From the IMG/VR virus record IMGVR_UViG_3300034156_000028, positions 1 through 39,049 of that record: a DNA stretch of 39,049 nucleotides, one strand, 5' to 3'. Shown piece after piece: positions 20,578 to 29,347 of the stretch; the stretch's first letter is position 1; every line of letters begins with the position of its first letter. The DNA is from a virus. A program made the translations under genes and the position numbers. The notes under the pieces are model-generated. The model had not been told where the DNA came from and searched no databases. It worked only from the letters and a program-made list of their open reading frames with translations.

Positions 20578-21065
20578 TTCCATTTTCCTATTGCAAACCA
20601 TCCACAATTGCTGCTGGAAAACCCCGACGTTGAGGACCCTAATATAAGATATGTCTTAAGAATCGTAAATTGCTGAACATTTCCAACGGCAATGTCAACA
20701 GAAAACATAAACGATGAATTGAGGGCGCTTATTGTTGCGAACACTTTATAGGACGTGTCTATGAAGCTGATTGGAAGAGTGATATTAACGGCTCCACTAG
20801 CTCCAGAAGTGTCTTCCCCATACTGAATCATCGTCCCGTCGCTGAACTGAAGGGCCGTGCCGTTGGAATTGGTGGTTGTCTTAAAGATGCTTCCAGATGA
20901 CGATGTTGGAAACGCTCCAAGAAGGCTTCCATTCCCCGGGTTCTGATTCAGGACCGTATTTAATGAAGCCGTTAATGACGAGAAAGCCTTCCTGACTTCT
21001 GTCATAATATCCGAGGTCTTGGCATCCTCCGACCACGTTGGGACGGGGGTTTCTATGTTGGCCAT
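20574..21065 (-). CDS. Tail fibre or tail-tip protein
   Basis: 163 aa. The C-terminal half has the pattern of phage fibre knobs: FSDGTMIQYGE, then NITLPISFIDTSYKVFATIS, then CGWFAIGKW at the end. This motif order (GxxIQxG ... LPxxF ... WxAIGxW) is common at receptor-binding tips. The N-terminal 60 residues are helical and may join the fibre to the tail. It overlaps the endolysin start by 4 bp and starts one base inside the end of the upstream gene. A similar but shorter fibre-like ORF lies at 21557. Confidence 0.8.
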   Translation of the reverse strand: MANIETPVPTWSEDAKTSDIMTEVRKAFSSLTASLNTVLNQNPGNGSLLGAFPTSSSGSIFKTTTNSNGTALQFSDGTMIQYGEDTSGASGAVNITLPISFIDTSYKVFATISALNSSFMFSVDIAVGNVQQFTILKTYLILGSSTSGFSSSNCGWFAIGKWK

Positions 21066-21292
21066 TAGATTGCCCTCGTTTTCAACTGCCTATCCTGCGA
21101 CTCAAGTATGATGACTCTACCGTTCAAATCTTCCACCTTTTTCTCGGTTGTGTCAACCCTTCCCAAGATTTGCTCTGTGAGAAGGGTGTTCTTTTTAAGC
21201 TCCCATAGGATCATGAAGATGCCCACTAAAATAGACCCGGAGAGAGTAAGGACCGCGCAGATGGCAAGAATTGTGGACGGATCTAGTTTCAT
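21065..21292 (-). CDS. 75-aa membrane protein with coiled coil
   Basis: Starts at ATG 21292 behind AAGGAGATAACCC. Residues 8-30 are hydrophobic (ILAICAVLTLSGSILVGIFMILW), followed by a charged heptad-like helix (TEQILGRVDTTEKKVEDL). This resembles XhlA-type haemolysin or holin-accessory proteins in layout, though no exact match is claimed. It lies between tail-tip genes and the lysis genes, so it may assist lysis or tail assembly. Confidence 0.6.
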   Translation of the reverse strand: MKLDPSTILAICAVLTLSGSILVGIFMILWELKKNTLLTEQILGRVDTTEKKVEDLNGRVIILESQDRQLKTRAI

Positions 21293-21303
21293 GGGTTATC
21301 TCC

Positions 21304-21555
21304 TTATTTTGGCGTTCCTCCAGGTTTTCCGCCGTGAGGCGTAGAGCCTGGAGTTACTGAGGGGGGCGACATGCCAGATTGACCGGACGGGGCGTTACCG
21401 GCAAGCTTCTTCCCTGAGTACATAGACTGTGCCATGTTGGCAATCTGAGGATCAAAGATTCCTTGCTTGAATGGAGCCTTGGGAATCTTGAAACTTGTGT
21501 CTACAGGAGTTGGTTGTGGTTCTGGCTGGACTAGGTTCTGAATGACATCGCTCAT
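21304..21555 (-). CDS. 83-aa Pro/Gly-rich protein, unknown
   Basis: Low-complexity, Pro-, Gly- and Ser-rich, with no hydrophobic segment (for example GQSGMSPPSVTPGSTPHGG). It begins one base after the stop of the fibre-like gene at 21557. It is likely disordered and could be a small structural or linker protein of the virion. I recognise no family. Confidence 0.6.
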   Translation of the reverse strand: MSDVIQNLVQPEPQPTPVDTSFKIPKAPFKQGIFDPQIANMAQSMYSGKKLAGNAPSGQSGMSPPSVTPGSTPHGGKPGGTPK

Positions 21556-21556
21556 A

Positions 21557-21919
21557 TTAGAACCACGTCCCGCCAGCTTGCCAGTGAATGTTTCCGGTTG
21601 CTCCAGTAACTGTTGCGGTGGGCTTCAGTGACATTGCTGTAGCTGAAACAGCCGTCAGGCCGCATCCGCTAGGGGTGGATGAGACAACGCTTGCCGTAAC
21701 CGATGGCGCGGCGGCAAATGGAACCGGAAAGGTAACGTCGATGGTGGCCGAAGAAGTAAAAAGACCTCCGGTTGCAGTGCTCATAGTTGTGGAGGGCGCA
21801 ACCCCATACATGAGCATTCCTCCGTTAGAAAACAGGAAGTATGCCGGATTGGTGTAAGGGCTTGCCTGATAGATCGTTGGTTCGTTGGTCGGTAATCCTG
21901 TGGGGGGTGGATTTGCCAT
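21557..21919 (-). CDS. 120-aa fibre-tip-like protein
   Basis: Starts at ATG 21919 behind AAGGAGATTTATC. The N-terminal 30 residues are Pro-rich. The rest is beta-rich with FSNGGMLMYGVA, then ATIDVTFPVPFAAAPSVTASV, and ends WQAGGTWF, echoing the GxxIQxG ... LPxxF ... WxAIGxW pattern of the 163-aa fibre at 20574. The two proteins may be related tip domains that diverged after duplication, or two parts of one tail tip. Confidence 0.7.
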   Translation of the reverse strand: MANPPPTGLPTNEPTIYQASPYTNPAYFLFSNGGMLMYGVAPSTTMSTATGGLFTSSATIDVTFPVPFAAAPSVTASVVSSTPSGCGLTAVSATAMSLKPTATVTGATGNIHWQAGGTWF

Positions 21920-21945
21920 GATAAATCTCCTTATAAACTTCTAAT

Positions 21946-24357
21946 TTATTGAGGCAACGCCTCAAGAATCGTACCCTGATCAAGTCCAAGCTGATGCACT
22001 TGAGATGCGTCAATCTTGGTGCTATTCTGAATGAGCTTTGCCAGCCAAATACGCTTTTGTTCAATGGGGCCAGAGTTCCACTGAATGTCATCAAGCTGTC
22101 TGATCGCTTGCTTGATGTCTGCCCCGCTGTTGTTCTGAGCCATAATCATAGCAAGCTGACCGCGTGTTGAGGCATACCCAGGGTTTAGAACAGAAGCTCC
22201 AAAAGCGCCTACAAGGGGATTGGTCTGAAGAACGGAATCAACATTCAGTCCACGCAGTTGCTGGACCGTCTTGTATGATGTCACAAAGTTCTTTCTCTGG
22301 GATTCGTCAGGGAAGATGAGATTAGCCATGACTTCCGGGTTAAAACCCTGAGACGAGGCCATAACCTCGTTCAGAAAGGCGTTCTGATCAATCCCATTCT
22401 GGGACAGAAATCCGCCATTGGTACGATCTAGCTGATCATATAATTGACTAACCCTTGCTTGAACAACCTTGCCATATTGGCCCATCTGTGAAAGCATTTG
22501 CTGGGCCTGTGGCTGCTGAGGTTCCATCTGTTGCTGTTGACCCATAGAAGCGCCTTGGGGCGCTCCTTGCTGTGGCAGACCCTGAGTCTGTGGTTGCTGA
22601 GATGGCGGCGGGGCTGGCGGGGCTCCCGCTCCCGCCATTGCGCCGCCCATGGCTACTCCTGGGATTGCGGCAGCATTGACGGGAACGTTGGGGATCTGGA
22701 CCTGTGGAATATTATACGGGTCTGGCATCTGACCGCCACGGGCAAAGTTGCGAATGGCTTCAATCTTCTGCCCAAGCGGTGTTTCTGCGGCACCGGTTTC
22801 CGTGCCTCCACCAAGGGCTTGATTCATCCGAAGTCCGGCTCTTCCTCCAAGCTTATTGACAAGGTTAGAAAGTCCTCGGTTCGCCATTCCTCCGATTAGG
22901 GCTCCAGCCGCCATTCCTGGAACATTTGAGATGTCGCCCTGAGATCCTACAGCTCCACCGACGAGAGCTCCTGGAGCGGCCCCCATTAGATTCTGCATGG
23001 CAAGACTCATGCCGGTTTGAGACCCGGGCAGCGCGGCGGGGCTCATGGTTGTAGCTTCGATCCGCTTGGTCGCCCGGTAGATCGCATTGTCGTGATAGAA
23101 CTTGTTCACGTCCTCAATGCTATGCATCCCTGGAGGAAACTGAATTGGATGTTCGCCCTTAACCGCTTCCTTCATGGCCAAATCTTCAAGCTTTGTATGT
23201 GCAAGGTCTGCAATCATGCTTGAGGTCTGAACGTCTGGGGCCTGACCGAAGCGGAACTGGTTTGCATCATTTGCCGTGGCATTGAACAGATTCTTGGCAA
23301 AGTTTGGGTCTGCTTCATTGTGAGCGTTTGAATAAATGCTTCCAACTTGAGCCGGGTCAGCCAATTTGTTCGCATACTCATCCAGGGCCTCGTCGGCGTT
23401 AGGGTGAAGCCTTGAGAAAGAGGCCCAGTTTGGGTCTGACTTCACCCAATCCTGGAACTTGGTGCTACCAATTGCAGGAAGTGGTGTATTTGTCTCATTA
23501 AGAACTTTTGAGGTATTATTGTAGAACTGTTTAACCTGATCGTGAAGGTCGTCAAGGTCGGAAAGGTTACCGATCTTGTGCTCGGCGATAGAGTTTGCTT
23601 GATTCTGGATCGCCTGTTCTGCGGAATGAGCCTTTCCGACACTGCCCTTCTCCCAGTTTGGTCCTTCGTTGATGAACTGACGAACGGCGCGGGTTGTGGT
23701 TCCAAGGGTCCCGCCAACGGCTTGGTCGGCAGAAGTTTCCTTGAGTCTTTGAGCAAGGTGTTCCGGTGCCATTCCGCCCTGTCCGGTCTGAGGGTCGCCA
23801 AAGATTCCTTTAAGGGCCTTGCTGCCAGCTCCGAGAGCGCCGCCGATTCCTCCGCCTAAGGCAGAGGAAATGCCAACGTCCTTGACTCCGGTTAGGGCGG
23901 CTTGACCGGGATCTTGACCCTCTTCAACTGCATTAGAACCGCCAATAACAGCTCTTGGAACGGCCTGTTCAGCGGCTTGCCCTGCCCCTCGGAGAACATT
24001 GGTTCCGAGATTTGTCTTGCCACCACCGGCCAGAAACTTGCTAAGCTCCGAAAGCTTCTCTCCGGCCCCTGTAGCTCCAATAGCCTTTGCGGCTCCGCCA
24101 ACTCCTTTGGCAATGGCTCCTCCAGGGATAAACATTGATCCAACAAGTCCCACTCCTGAACCAATATCAGATGGCCTGAGACCGAATATTCCGGTAGGAT
24201 CATTGTTCCGGTTAATATCCTTGTTCCAAGATCCTTGACCAAAGATAGAGTTTGTAAGGTATTCTGGCAATCCAAGCAAGAGAGTGTTCCCGGCAGAAGA
24301 TACGCCTGTTCCAATCTGGCCAAGGATGTCCGGTTTTGGAGTGTTTGGATCTGACAT
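21946..24357 (-). CDS. 803-aa virion protein, putative DNA-ejection protein
   Basis: A long, mostly helical protein with Gly/Ala-rich hydrophobic stretches (GSGVGLVGSMFIPGGAIAKG and VAMGGAMAGAGAPPAP) and a Gln/Pro linker (QQQQMEPQQPQAQQ). Large proteins with such amphipathic Gly/Ala-rich segments in the tail block of podoviruses are typically internal ejection proteins that form a DNA conduit. Assignment rests on size, position and composition. It overlaps the stop of the upstream 356-aa gene in a TGATG junction. Confidence 0.65.
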   Translation of the reverse strand: MSDPNTPKPDILGQIGTGVSSAGNTLLLGLPEYLTNSIFGQGSWNKDINRNNDPTGIFGLRPSDIGSGVGLVGSMFIPGGAIAKGVGGAAKAIGATGAGEKLSELSKFLAGGGKTNLGTNVLRGAGQAAEQAVPRAVIGGSNAVEEGQDPGQAALTGVKDVGISSALGGGIGGALGAGSKALKGIFGDPQTGQGGMAPEHLAQRLKETSADQAVGGTLGTTTRAVRQFINEGPNWEKGSVGKAHSAEQAIQNQANSIAEHKIGNLSDLDDLHDQVKQFYNNTSKVLNETNTPLPAIGSTKFQDWVKSDPNWASFSRLHPNADEALDEYANKLADPAQVGSIYSNAHNEADPNFAKNLFNATANDANQFRFGQAPDVQTSSMIADLAHTKLEDLAMKEAVKGEHPIQFPPGMHSIEDVNKFYHDNAIYRATKRIEATTMSPAALPGSQTGMSLAMQNLMGAAPGALVGGAVGSQGDISNVPGMAAGALIGGMANRGLSNLVNKLGGRAGLRMNQALGGGTETGAAETPLGQKIEAIRNFARGGQMPDPYNIPQVQIPNVPVNAAAIPGVAMGGAMAGAGAPPAPPPSQQPQTQGLPQQGAPQGASMGQQQQMEPQQPQAQQMLSQMGQYGKVVQARVSQLYDQLDRTNGGFLSQNGIDQNAFLNEVMASSQGFNPEVMANLIFPDESQRKNFVTSYKTVQQLRGLNVDSVLQTNPLVGAFGASVLNPGYASTRGQLAMIMAQNNSGADIKQAIRQLDDIQWNSGPIEQKRIWLAKLIQNSTKIDASQVHQLGLDQGTILEALPQ

Positions 24358-25427
24358 CAGAACATTCCAAGGATGGTGTTAGTAAGCTGTCGCTGTTGAG
24401 CGGCTTCCATATTTGGATCGATCTTTGTGTTGGCAACGCCACCCGGCTGGAGAGCGCTGCCAACAATGCTCTTAACATCTGGCTGTCCATTTGGAAGTCT
24501 CATTGCTTGAACCGAACCCGGGGGATACCCAACTCCAGAGCCTCCACTGCCCATACCCATACCTCCAAGAAGTTGTTTGATGTAACCAAACTTGTTCCCC
24601 ATCATTTCTCGATTCTTTTCCACCTCGGTGGCAGCGTTGAACGGTGTCATTTGCTGATTCTTGGCAATATCAACGCCAGCAGAGAAGGGTTGCATAGTCT
24701 GCTCATATCCCTGCCTGTTGCCAGATGGGCCGTATGTTCCAATGAGTTGTTGTTCGTTGATACCATAGTCCCTGGCAATGTTTCTAAGGTTCTGGATCTG
24801 CTCGTTCTGGATCTGGTTTTTCTGGAGTTCCTTAGCATAATCCTGCTTTTGCTGCATGTAAAATGCGTTCTGGTCACCAGTTCCGCCAGCGGCTGACAAG
24901 CCGCGAGACAGTCCGCCAAACAACTTTCCTCCAACATTTCCAGCGGCCCCGAGAAGTCCACCAAGCCAATCACCGATTCCATCCATATCGGATCTCTGCT
25001 TTGGGGCCGCCTCCTCGGACTGAATGACGCCCTTAGTTTCTGGTTCATTGGTAGCAAATGCTGCGGGATTAAAAGTTCCGTGAGTGGTTGGGTTTGTTGC
25101 TAGAGCGGCAGGGGCGCTTGCGCCAGACTTATCCGATTTTGGGGTCGGGGCCGGAGTTGACTCGGGCTGTGGGTCTGCGGCAATAAGGCCGGAGGTCCCA
25201 TGTCTGGTAATTGCATCCTTCAATGCATCAACGTTCTCCTGGCTAACCCTTGCATGTCCACTTCCAGGAGCAATAACCTGCGGCTTCTTCGGATATGAAG
25301 ATGTTGGACTTTGAGTCTGTAAAACCTTATCCAGTGGCGTTGGATAACTGGATGTTGGGCTTACGGTTTGATCAAGAGTTTCTGTATTCTGGGGAAATCC
25401 AGCCTCGTTGTATCTAATTTTAGCCAT
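24357..25427 (-). CDS. 356-aa virion protein, putative ejection protein
   Basis: Starts at ATG 25427 behind AAGGAGACACGAA. It is Gly/Ser/Pro-rich with disordered N-terminal repeats (SPTSSYPTPLDKVLQTQ then a second SPTSSYP) and a glycine-rich middle (GGLLGAAGNVGGKLFGGL). No enzyme motif is visible. Its position between two similar virion proteins suggests an internal virion or ejection role. Confidence 0.6.
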   Translation of the reverse strand: MAKIRYNEAGFPQNTETLDQTVSPTSSYPTPLDKVLQTQSPTSSYPKKPQVIAPGSGHARVSQENVDALKDAITRHGTSGLIAADPQPESTPAPTPKSDKSGASAPAALATNPTTHGTFNPAAFATNEPETKGVIQSEEAAPKQRSDMDGIGDWLGGLLGAAGNVGGKLFGGLSRGLSAAGGTGDQNAFYMQQKQDYAKELQKNQIQNEQIQNLRNIARDYGINEQQLIGTYGPSGNRQGYEQTMQPFSAGVDIAKNQQMTPFNAATEVEKNREMMGNKFGYIKQLLGGMGMGSGGSGVGYPPGSVQAMRLPNGQPDVKSIVGSALQPGGVANTKIDPNMEAAQQRQLTNTILGMF

Positions 25428-25438
25428 TTCGTGTCTCC

Positions 25439-26041
25439 TTACAATAGTCCGCCAGTGATCCCGCCGAGAAGGTTGTTCTGGTTCTGCTTCTGATTTGTGG
25501 CGTTTTGCTGCTGGACAGCGCCATTACCTGCGATGGTGTTGTTAGCAGTGTTTTGAGCGTTGAGTCCGGTGTTTTGCTGATTAATTCCTTGCTGGGACTG
25601 ACCCTGGGCAGAGGTCTGCTGCTGGTTCATGAGGTTGTTCTGTGCATTCTGAGTATTCTCTGTGAAAGAGTTTGCGGCTTGAGCCCCGCCGGAGAGTGCG
25701 GCTTGACCAGCGTTTAGACCGCTACCCCTGGCAGAATTAACCGCGCTGTTTGTAGCCATTCCAGCATTTGCGGCTCCAGTGTTCTGAGCAGTTCCAAGGG
25801 TTGAGTTATAGGCGGAAGTAGGATCGTCAAGCCACTTATTCCAAAAATCTGAAGCAGATTTTGTGCTGGAAGTTCCTTGGTCATAAGTTCCCTGGGCGTT
25901 AGTAATAATGCCATATGCATTATTCTTCGCCTCGTCCTGAGTAGAGTTAGCCCTACTTTGCGCATCTCTGGATGTCTTCCCGGTTACGTCGTTCCAAACG
26001 CCTCCAACAGCATCTCCGATATCGCTTACTATACTTCCCAT
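25439..26041 (-). CDS. 200-aa Asn/Gln/Ala-rich virion protein
   Basis: Starts at ATG 26041 behind AGGGGGAAATC. The first 15 residues (MGSIVSDIGDAVGGV) are amphipathic. The rest is strongly enriched in Asn, Gln, Ala and Thr (for example QQQTSAQGQSQQGINQQ) and probably forms long helices. Such proteins often appear as the first of a set of podovirus ejection proteins. The low complexity makes any homology call unsafe. Confidence 0.6.
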   Translation of the reverse strand: MGSIVSDIGDAVGGVWNDVTGKTSRDAQSRANSTQDEAKNNAYGIITNAQGTYDQGTSSTKSASDFWNKWLDDPTSAYNSTLGTAQNTGAANAGMATNSAVNSARGSGLNAGQAALSGGAQAANSFTENTQNAQNNLMNQQQTSAQGQSQQGINQQNTGLNAQNTANNTIAGNGAVQQQNATNQKQNQNNLLGGITGGLL

Positions 26042-26391
26042 GATTTCCCCCTATAAGGGTTTTGATAACCCGACATAATCTCTCGAACAAGTGCCGGGTC
26101 AACTTCATCCTTGCCTGAGAGGAAGAAGTCTTCGCCCAACACTTCGCGGACTCTGATAGAAAAATCCAGACGCTCTTTAACCGAAAGAAATGGACATCTG
26201 GACTGGACCCAGAAAATGAATCTATTTCCGTCTTCAAGCATCTTGTCCCATCCGTCAGCAACGTCGATGATTTCAGGATGGTCATCGAGCCAGTCGATTC
26301 CTTCTTGGCAGGGAGATTTGTGTTTGATAAAGTCTCTGGCGTTAACCAATCTATTGACTCCTTGCGGCACTTGGAAGCGCCTGATTCTCAT
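26029..26391 (-). CDS. 120-aa hypothetical protein in the tail block
   Basis: ATG 26391 lies inside the 3' end of the 998-aa gene (41 bp overlap), and the end overlaps the next gene by 13 bp, which is typical of compressed phage operons. It is charged and helical (EVDPALVREIMSGYQNP), with one Cys pair region (KSPCQEG ... RCPF). I recognise no domain. Confidence 0.65.
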   Translation of the reverse strand: MRIRRFQVPQGVNRLVNARDFIKHKSPCQEGIDWLDDHPEIIDVADGWDKMLEDGNRFIFWVQSRCPFLSVKERLDFSIRVREVLGEDFFLSGKDEVDPALVREIMSGYQNPYRGKSWEV

Positions 26392-29347
26392 CGGCCCAAT
26401 GATACTGAAGATCGTAGATCCTCATATCTGTCGAGCACTGAAACTGCACGGACGCCGCCAAGAATCTTTGCTTCCATGGCTGGGTCCTAAGAACAGGAAT
26501 AAACCCGCCACCAAGAAACATTGTTGGTGTCAATTTGAAGGTCTGAACATAGGGCTGTTGGTGCAGCCCGTCCTGATCGTACCCTCTAACCGTTACCACA
26601 ACATTTGTTGCGCTCTTGTCCTCATTATAGATGGAAAATGTGATCGCTGACAAGACCATGCGCCTATTTTGATCAGGGCCAATGTAACTGGTTTGGTAAT
26701 TGAATGGGTATACCGTTTCCGTGGTAGAAATGCCGTTTGAGGTAGTTGTTCCAAGTGCTCCGGTGTTGTAATAGGCATACCTCCACCAGTTCACAGAGTT
26801 TCCAAAAACGTTTCCATTAATCGTGTCGTAGATCCTCATGTTGGATTCACTGCCATCTGGAATCATGAGACTTGATCTTGGAATGGCAGACCACACACCG
26901 TCAACATACTGAACGATGAACGTAGATGTGATAATCGTCAATGTGTTGTTGAACGCATTGAAGCTCCCGTTCTGGATAGCCCCCATCCCGTCGAGTCTCT
27001 TGAACTTCGATAGGGAATATCCGCCGTCAAACGCCCAGATAGAATTATCGAATTGGGAGTAGAAGAATGCATACTGGAAGCTGGTAGTTAGATAGATTAG
27101 TCCGTCACCCCTGCATAGTGAAGTAATGGGAACGCTAACGCCGCCATTATTCACTACAAGCTTGAAAATGCTCTTGCCATCGAAGATGTATGGCTGACTA
27201 AAGAGAACAAATCCAATCGAGTTTATCTGCAACTCATTCCCAATGATATACCCATCCCACTCTGATGTTAAGGTCGTTCCTTGATATCCAGATGTAATAT
27301 ATGTCTTTTGGAATGCCTGAGAAGTTGCAAGGGAGTTGGTCCCAAGGGTGTATCCCTGATATCTGGTCCCAACTGGAATTGGAACCAGAGATGTGTTCGA
27401 GATATATGTAGCAACGGCATACTGATTGTATATCTTGTCTGAAGGGCCGGTTGTCAATGTAACGGATGATTTAAGTGGATTATTATATTGGCTTGAGCCC
27501 CAAACTGTAAGGAGATTGTTTGCGCTTACACCGGTCCCCATATATCCGCAAACACTATACTCAGTATTAGAAGAATCATGAGCTGGGTGAAGAAAGCTTC
27601 CAACTGGTGCCATTGCCCCTATAGCTGTAGATCCATCGTATGAGAAAAACGAACCGCCTAGATCAATGCTGTTGGCCGAGGCAGAGGATCCGGCAATCCA
27701 CTGTATGTTCATTGAATACCAAGCAGATGATCCAAAACCTGTAAATGAACCGTTTGGAAACACGTATCCACCGGAATGATAGTCGTTTGATCCAAGAGTT
27801 AACTTTTTTTGGGATACATTCAAGACACTCATTCCTGATATTGTATTAATCTTATACAGGTTAGAGGTTATCTTCTGAATTGGACGGATTGGACTTGTAG
27901 AAATTGATGCAAAATAATAAATACCAGCATATCTCCACATGATTGTAGACCAGTCTGGGTTGAGTTGCGGTCCAAATGATATATCAATTTCCCCAAAGGT
28001 TGATATAGGGACTCCCATTGTAGCCTCTGGAAGCTGGTTTCCACCATAAGAATAGCCACTGGTTATTGAATATGGACAACCAACTGATAAAAATTGAGGT
28101 GTTGCAGTTGCGGCTGTTCCGGCGCACATATTAAGCCTGAACTCAAAAGGGTTTTTGCTTCCATAGTCACTCTCAGAAGACCAGGACAGCCTTCCGTATC
28201 CCTGTATCTGATTCGATACCCCGCCGGATCTTCCAAAGAACATTCCAGAACTCTCGGAGGTTCCTATACCACTATTAGGGTCCGCATAATGAGTCCAATA
28301 AGTTGACATTGCTGTGCCGTTGACAAGTGTCGCGTCAACATAAGCATAAGAAGAACATGGCTGCTTAGTTGATAAGTTTGGAGACGCTATAGTAGTGTTT
28401 GAGCTTGGCGCTGAAGTGTACGTGGACGTGAATGTCTGATAACCAAAAGACATGCAAAATTGATTGCTTGCCGTTCCTGTGACAGAGTTTCCTGTGGCAA
28501 TAATCCTATTATACCCATTCTTACACTGCATGTGGGCATAGTTTAGTGTATAATAATTTTTTGTAGTTCCACCAGATATGACCATTACAGAGGATTGAGA
28601 TGCTGAAATATTACCAGGAGTTACCATGAAATAGTCATTAAGATTCCACATTTTAAATGCCAGTACTGACACTCCGTTTCTGAAGTTATTTGTACCACCG
28701 GTTATCTGAGCAACTCCAGCAGTTGAATAGATGTTTGTAACGTTTGTTGATGCGCAAATATATTGAGGAGACGCCCATGTGAATGACCTTCCAAGACATT
28801 GCCTAACAAGACAAACTGGCGCTCCATTAGAAGTTCCTGCGGCAAGTGTATATGTTACAGTGTTAACTACCGCTCCTGTGGAAATAGAGACTTCATCTAT
28901 CGTAATGATAAGTGGTTTGTTTACAACATTCTGAATAATCTTAAGCCCTATGGGGTTGCCATCAGACATAATCATGTCATCGTATGACCCTACAGAATAA
29001 ACAGACTCTATTCCATGCGCCGGGATGTTGTCAATTAACTTTCCATCCAGGTATACTGCGTTCTTTGGAGCTCCAGCAACTGAATCGCTACCATTGGGAC
29101 GAAGCTCGATCAAGTTTCCGCCTTCGGTTAAATAACTGTATGCAGGACTGTTTGAATTGTTTTGAACAATCTGATGCTGGGTCGCAACGCCGCCTTCAAA
29201 GTTGTAGCCCGTATTGCTGATAAGCTGGGAGTTGACAATAGAATCTCCATTCGCGTCTTTCTCGAATCCGAAAACATTCTCGGCAACTGGATCTAGATTG
29301 ATATTGGCCTTAAGTGGAATCTTGGTGACGGTTGAGGTGTTGTTCAT
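26351..29347 (-). CDS. 998-aa beta-rich tail protein (tail hub, stopper or spike)
   Basis: The longest minus-strand gene. It is Ser/Thr/Asn/Tyr-rich and beta-patterned throughout, and starts in a TAATG overlap with the adaptor gene. The C-terminal 250 residues (LDGMGAIQNGSFNAFNNTL ... WKQRFLAASVQFQC) resemble, from memory, tail-completion or gp10-like stopper proteins of podoviruses. The long middle looks like repeated beta blades or a spike-like stack. Given its place directly after the head-tail adaptor, a nozzle or tail-hub component is favoured over a receptor spike, with moderate confidence. Confidence 0.65.
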   Translation of the reverse strand: MNNTSTVTKIPLKANINLDPVAENVFGFEKDANGDSIVNSQLISNTGYNFEGGVATQHQIVQNNSNSPAYSYLTEGGNLIELRPNGSDSVAGAPKNAVYLDGKLIDNIPAHGIESVYSVGSYDDMIMSDGNPIGLKIIQNVVNKPLIITIDEVSISTGAVVNTVTYTLAAGTSNGAPVCLVRQCLGRSFTWASPQYICASTNVTNIYSTAGVAQITGGTNNFRNGVSVLAFKMWNLNDYFMVTPGNISASQSSVMVISGGTTKNYYTLNYAHMQCKNGYNRIIATGNSVTGTASNQFCMSFGYQTFTSTYTSAPSSNTTIASPNLSTKQPCSSYAYVDATLVNGTAMSTYWTHYADPNSGIGTSESSGMFFGRSGGVSNQIQGYGRLSWSSESDYGSKNPFEFRLNMCAGTAATATPQFLSVGCPYSITSGYSYGGNQLPEATMGVPISTFGEIDISFGPQLNPDWSTIMWRYAGIYYFASISTSPIRPIQKITSNLYKINTISGMSVLNVSQKKLTLGSNDYHSGGYVFPNGSFTGFGSSAWYSMNIQWIAGSSASANSIDLGGSFFSYDGSTAIGAMAPVGSFLHPAHDSSNTEYSVCGYMGTGVSANNLLTVWGSSQYNNPLKSSVTLTTGPSDKIYNQYAVATYISNTSLVPIPVGTRYQGYTLGTNSLATSQAFQKTYITSGYQGTTLTSEWDGYIIGNELQINSIGFVLFSQPYIFDGKSIFKLVVNNGGVSVPITSLCRGDGLIYLTTSFQYAFFYSQFDNSIWAFDGGYSLSKFKRLDGMGAIQNGSFNAFNNTLTIITSTFIVQYVDGVWSAIPRSSLMIPDGSESNMRIYDTINGNVFGNSVNWWRYAYYNTGALGTTTSNGISTTETVYPFNYQTSYIGPDQNRRMVLSAITFSIYNEDKSATNVVVTVRGYDQDGLHQQPYVQTFKLTPTMFLGGGFIPVLRTQPWKQRFLAASVQFQCSTDMRIYDLQYHWADENQALPSAARSQ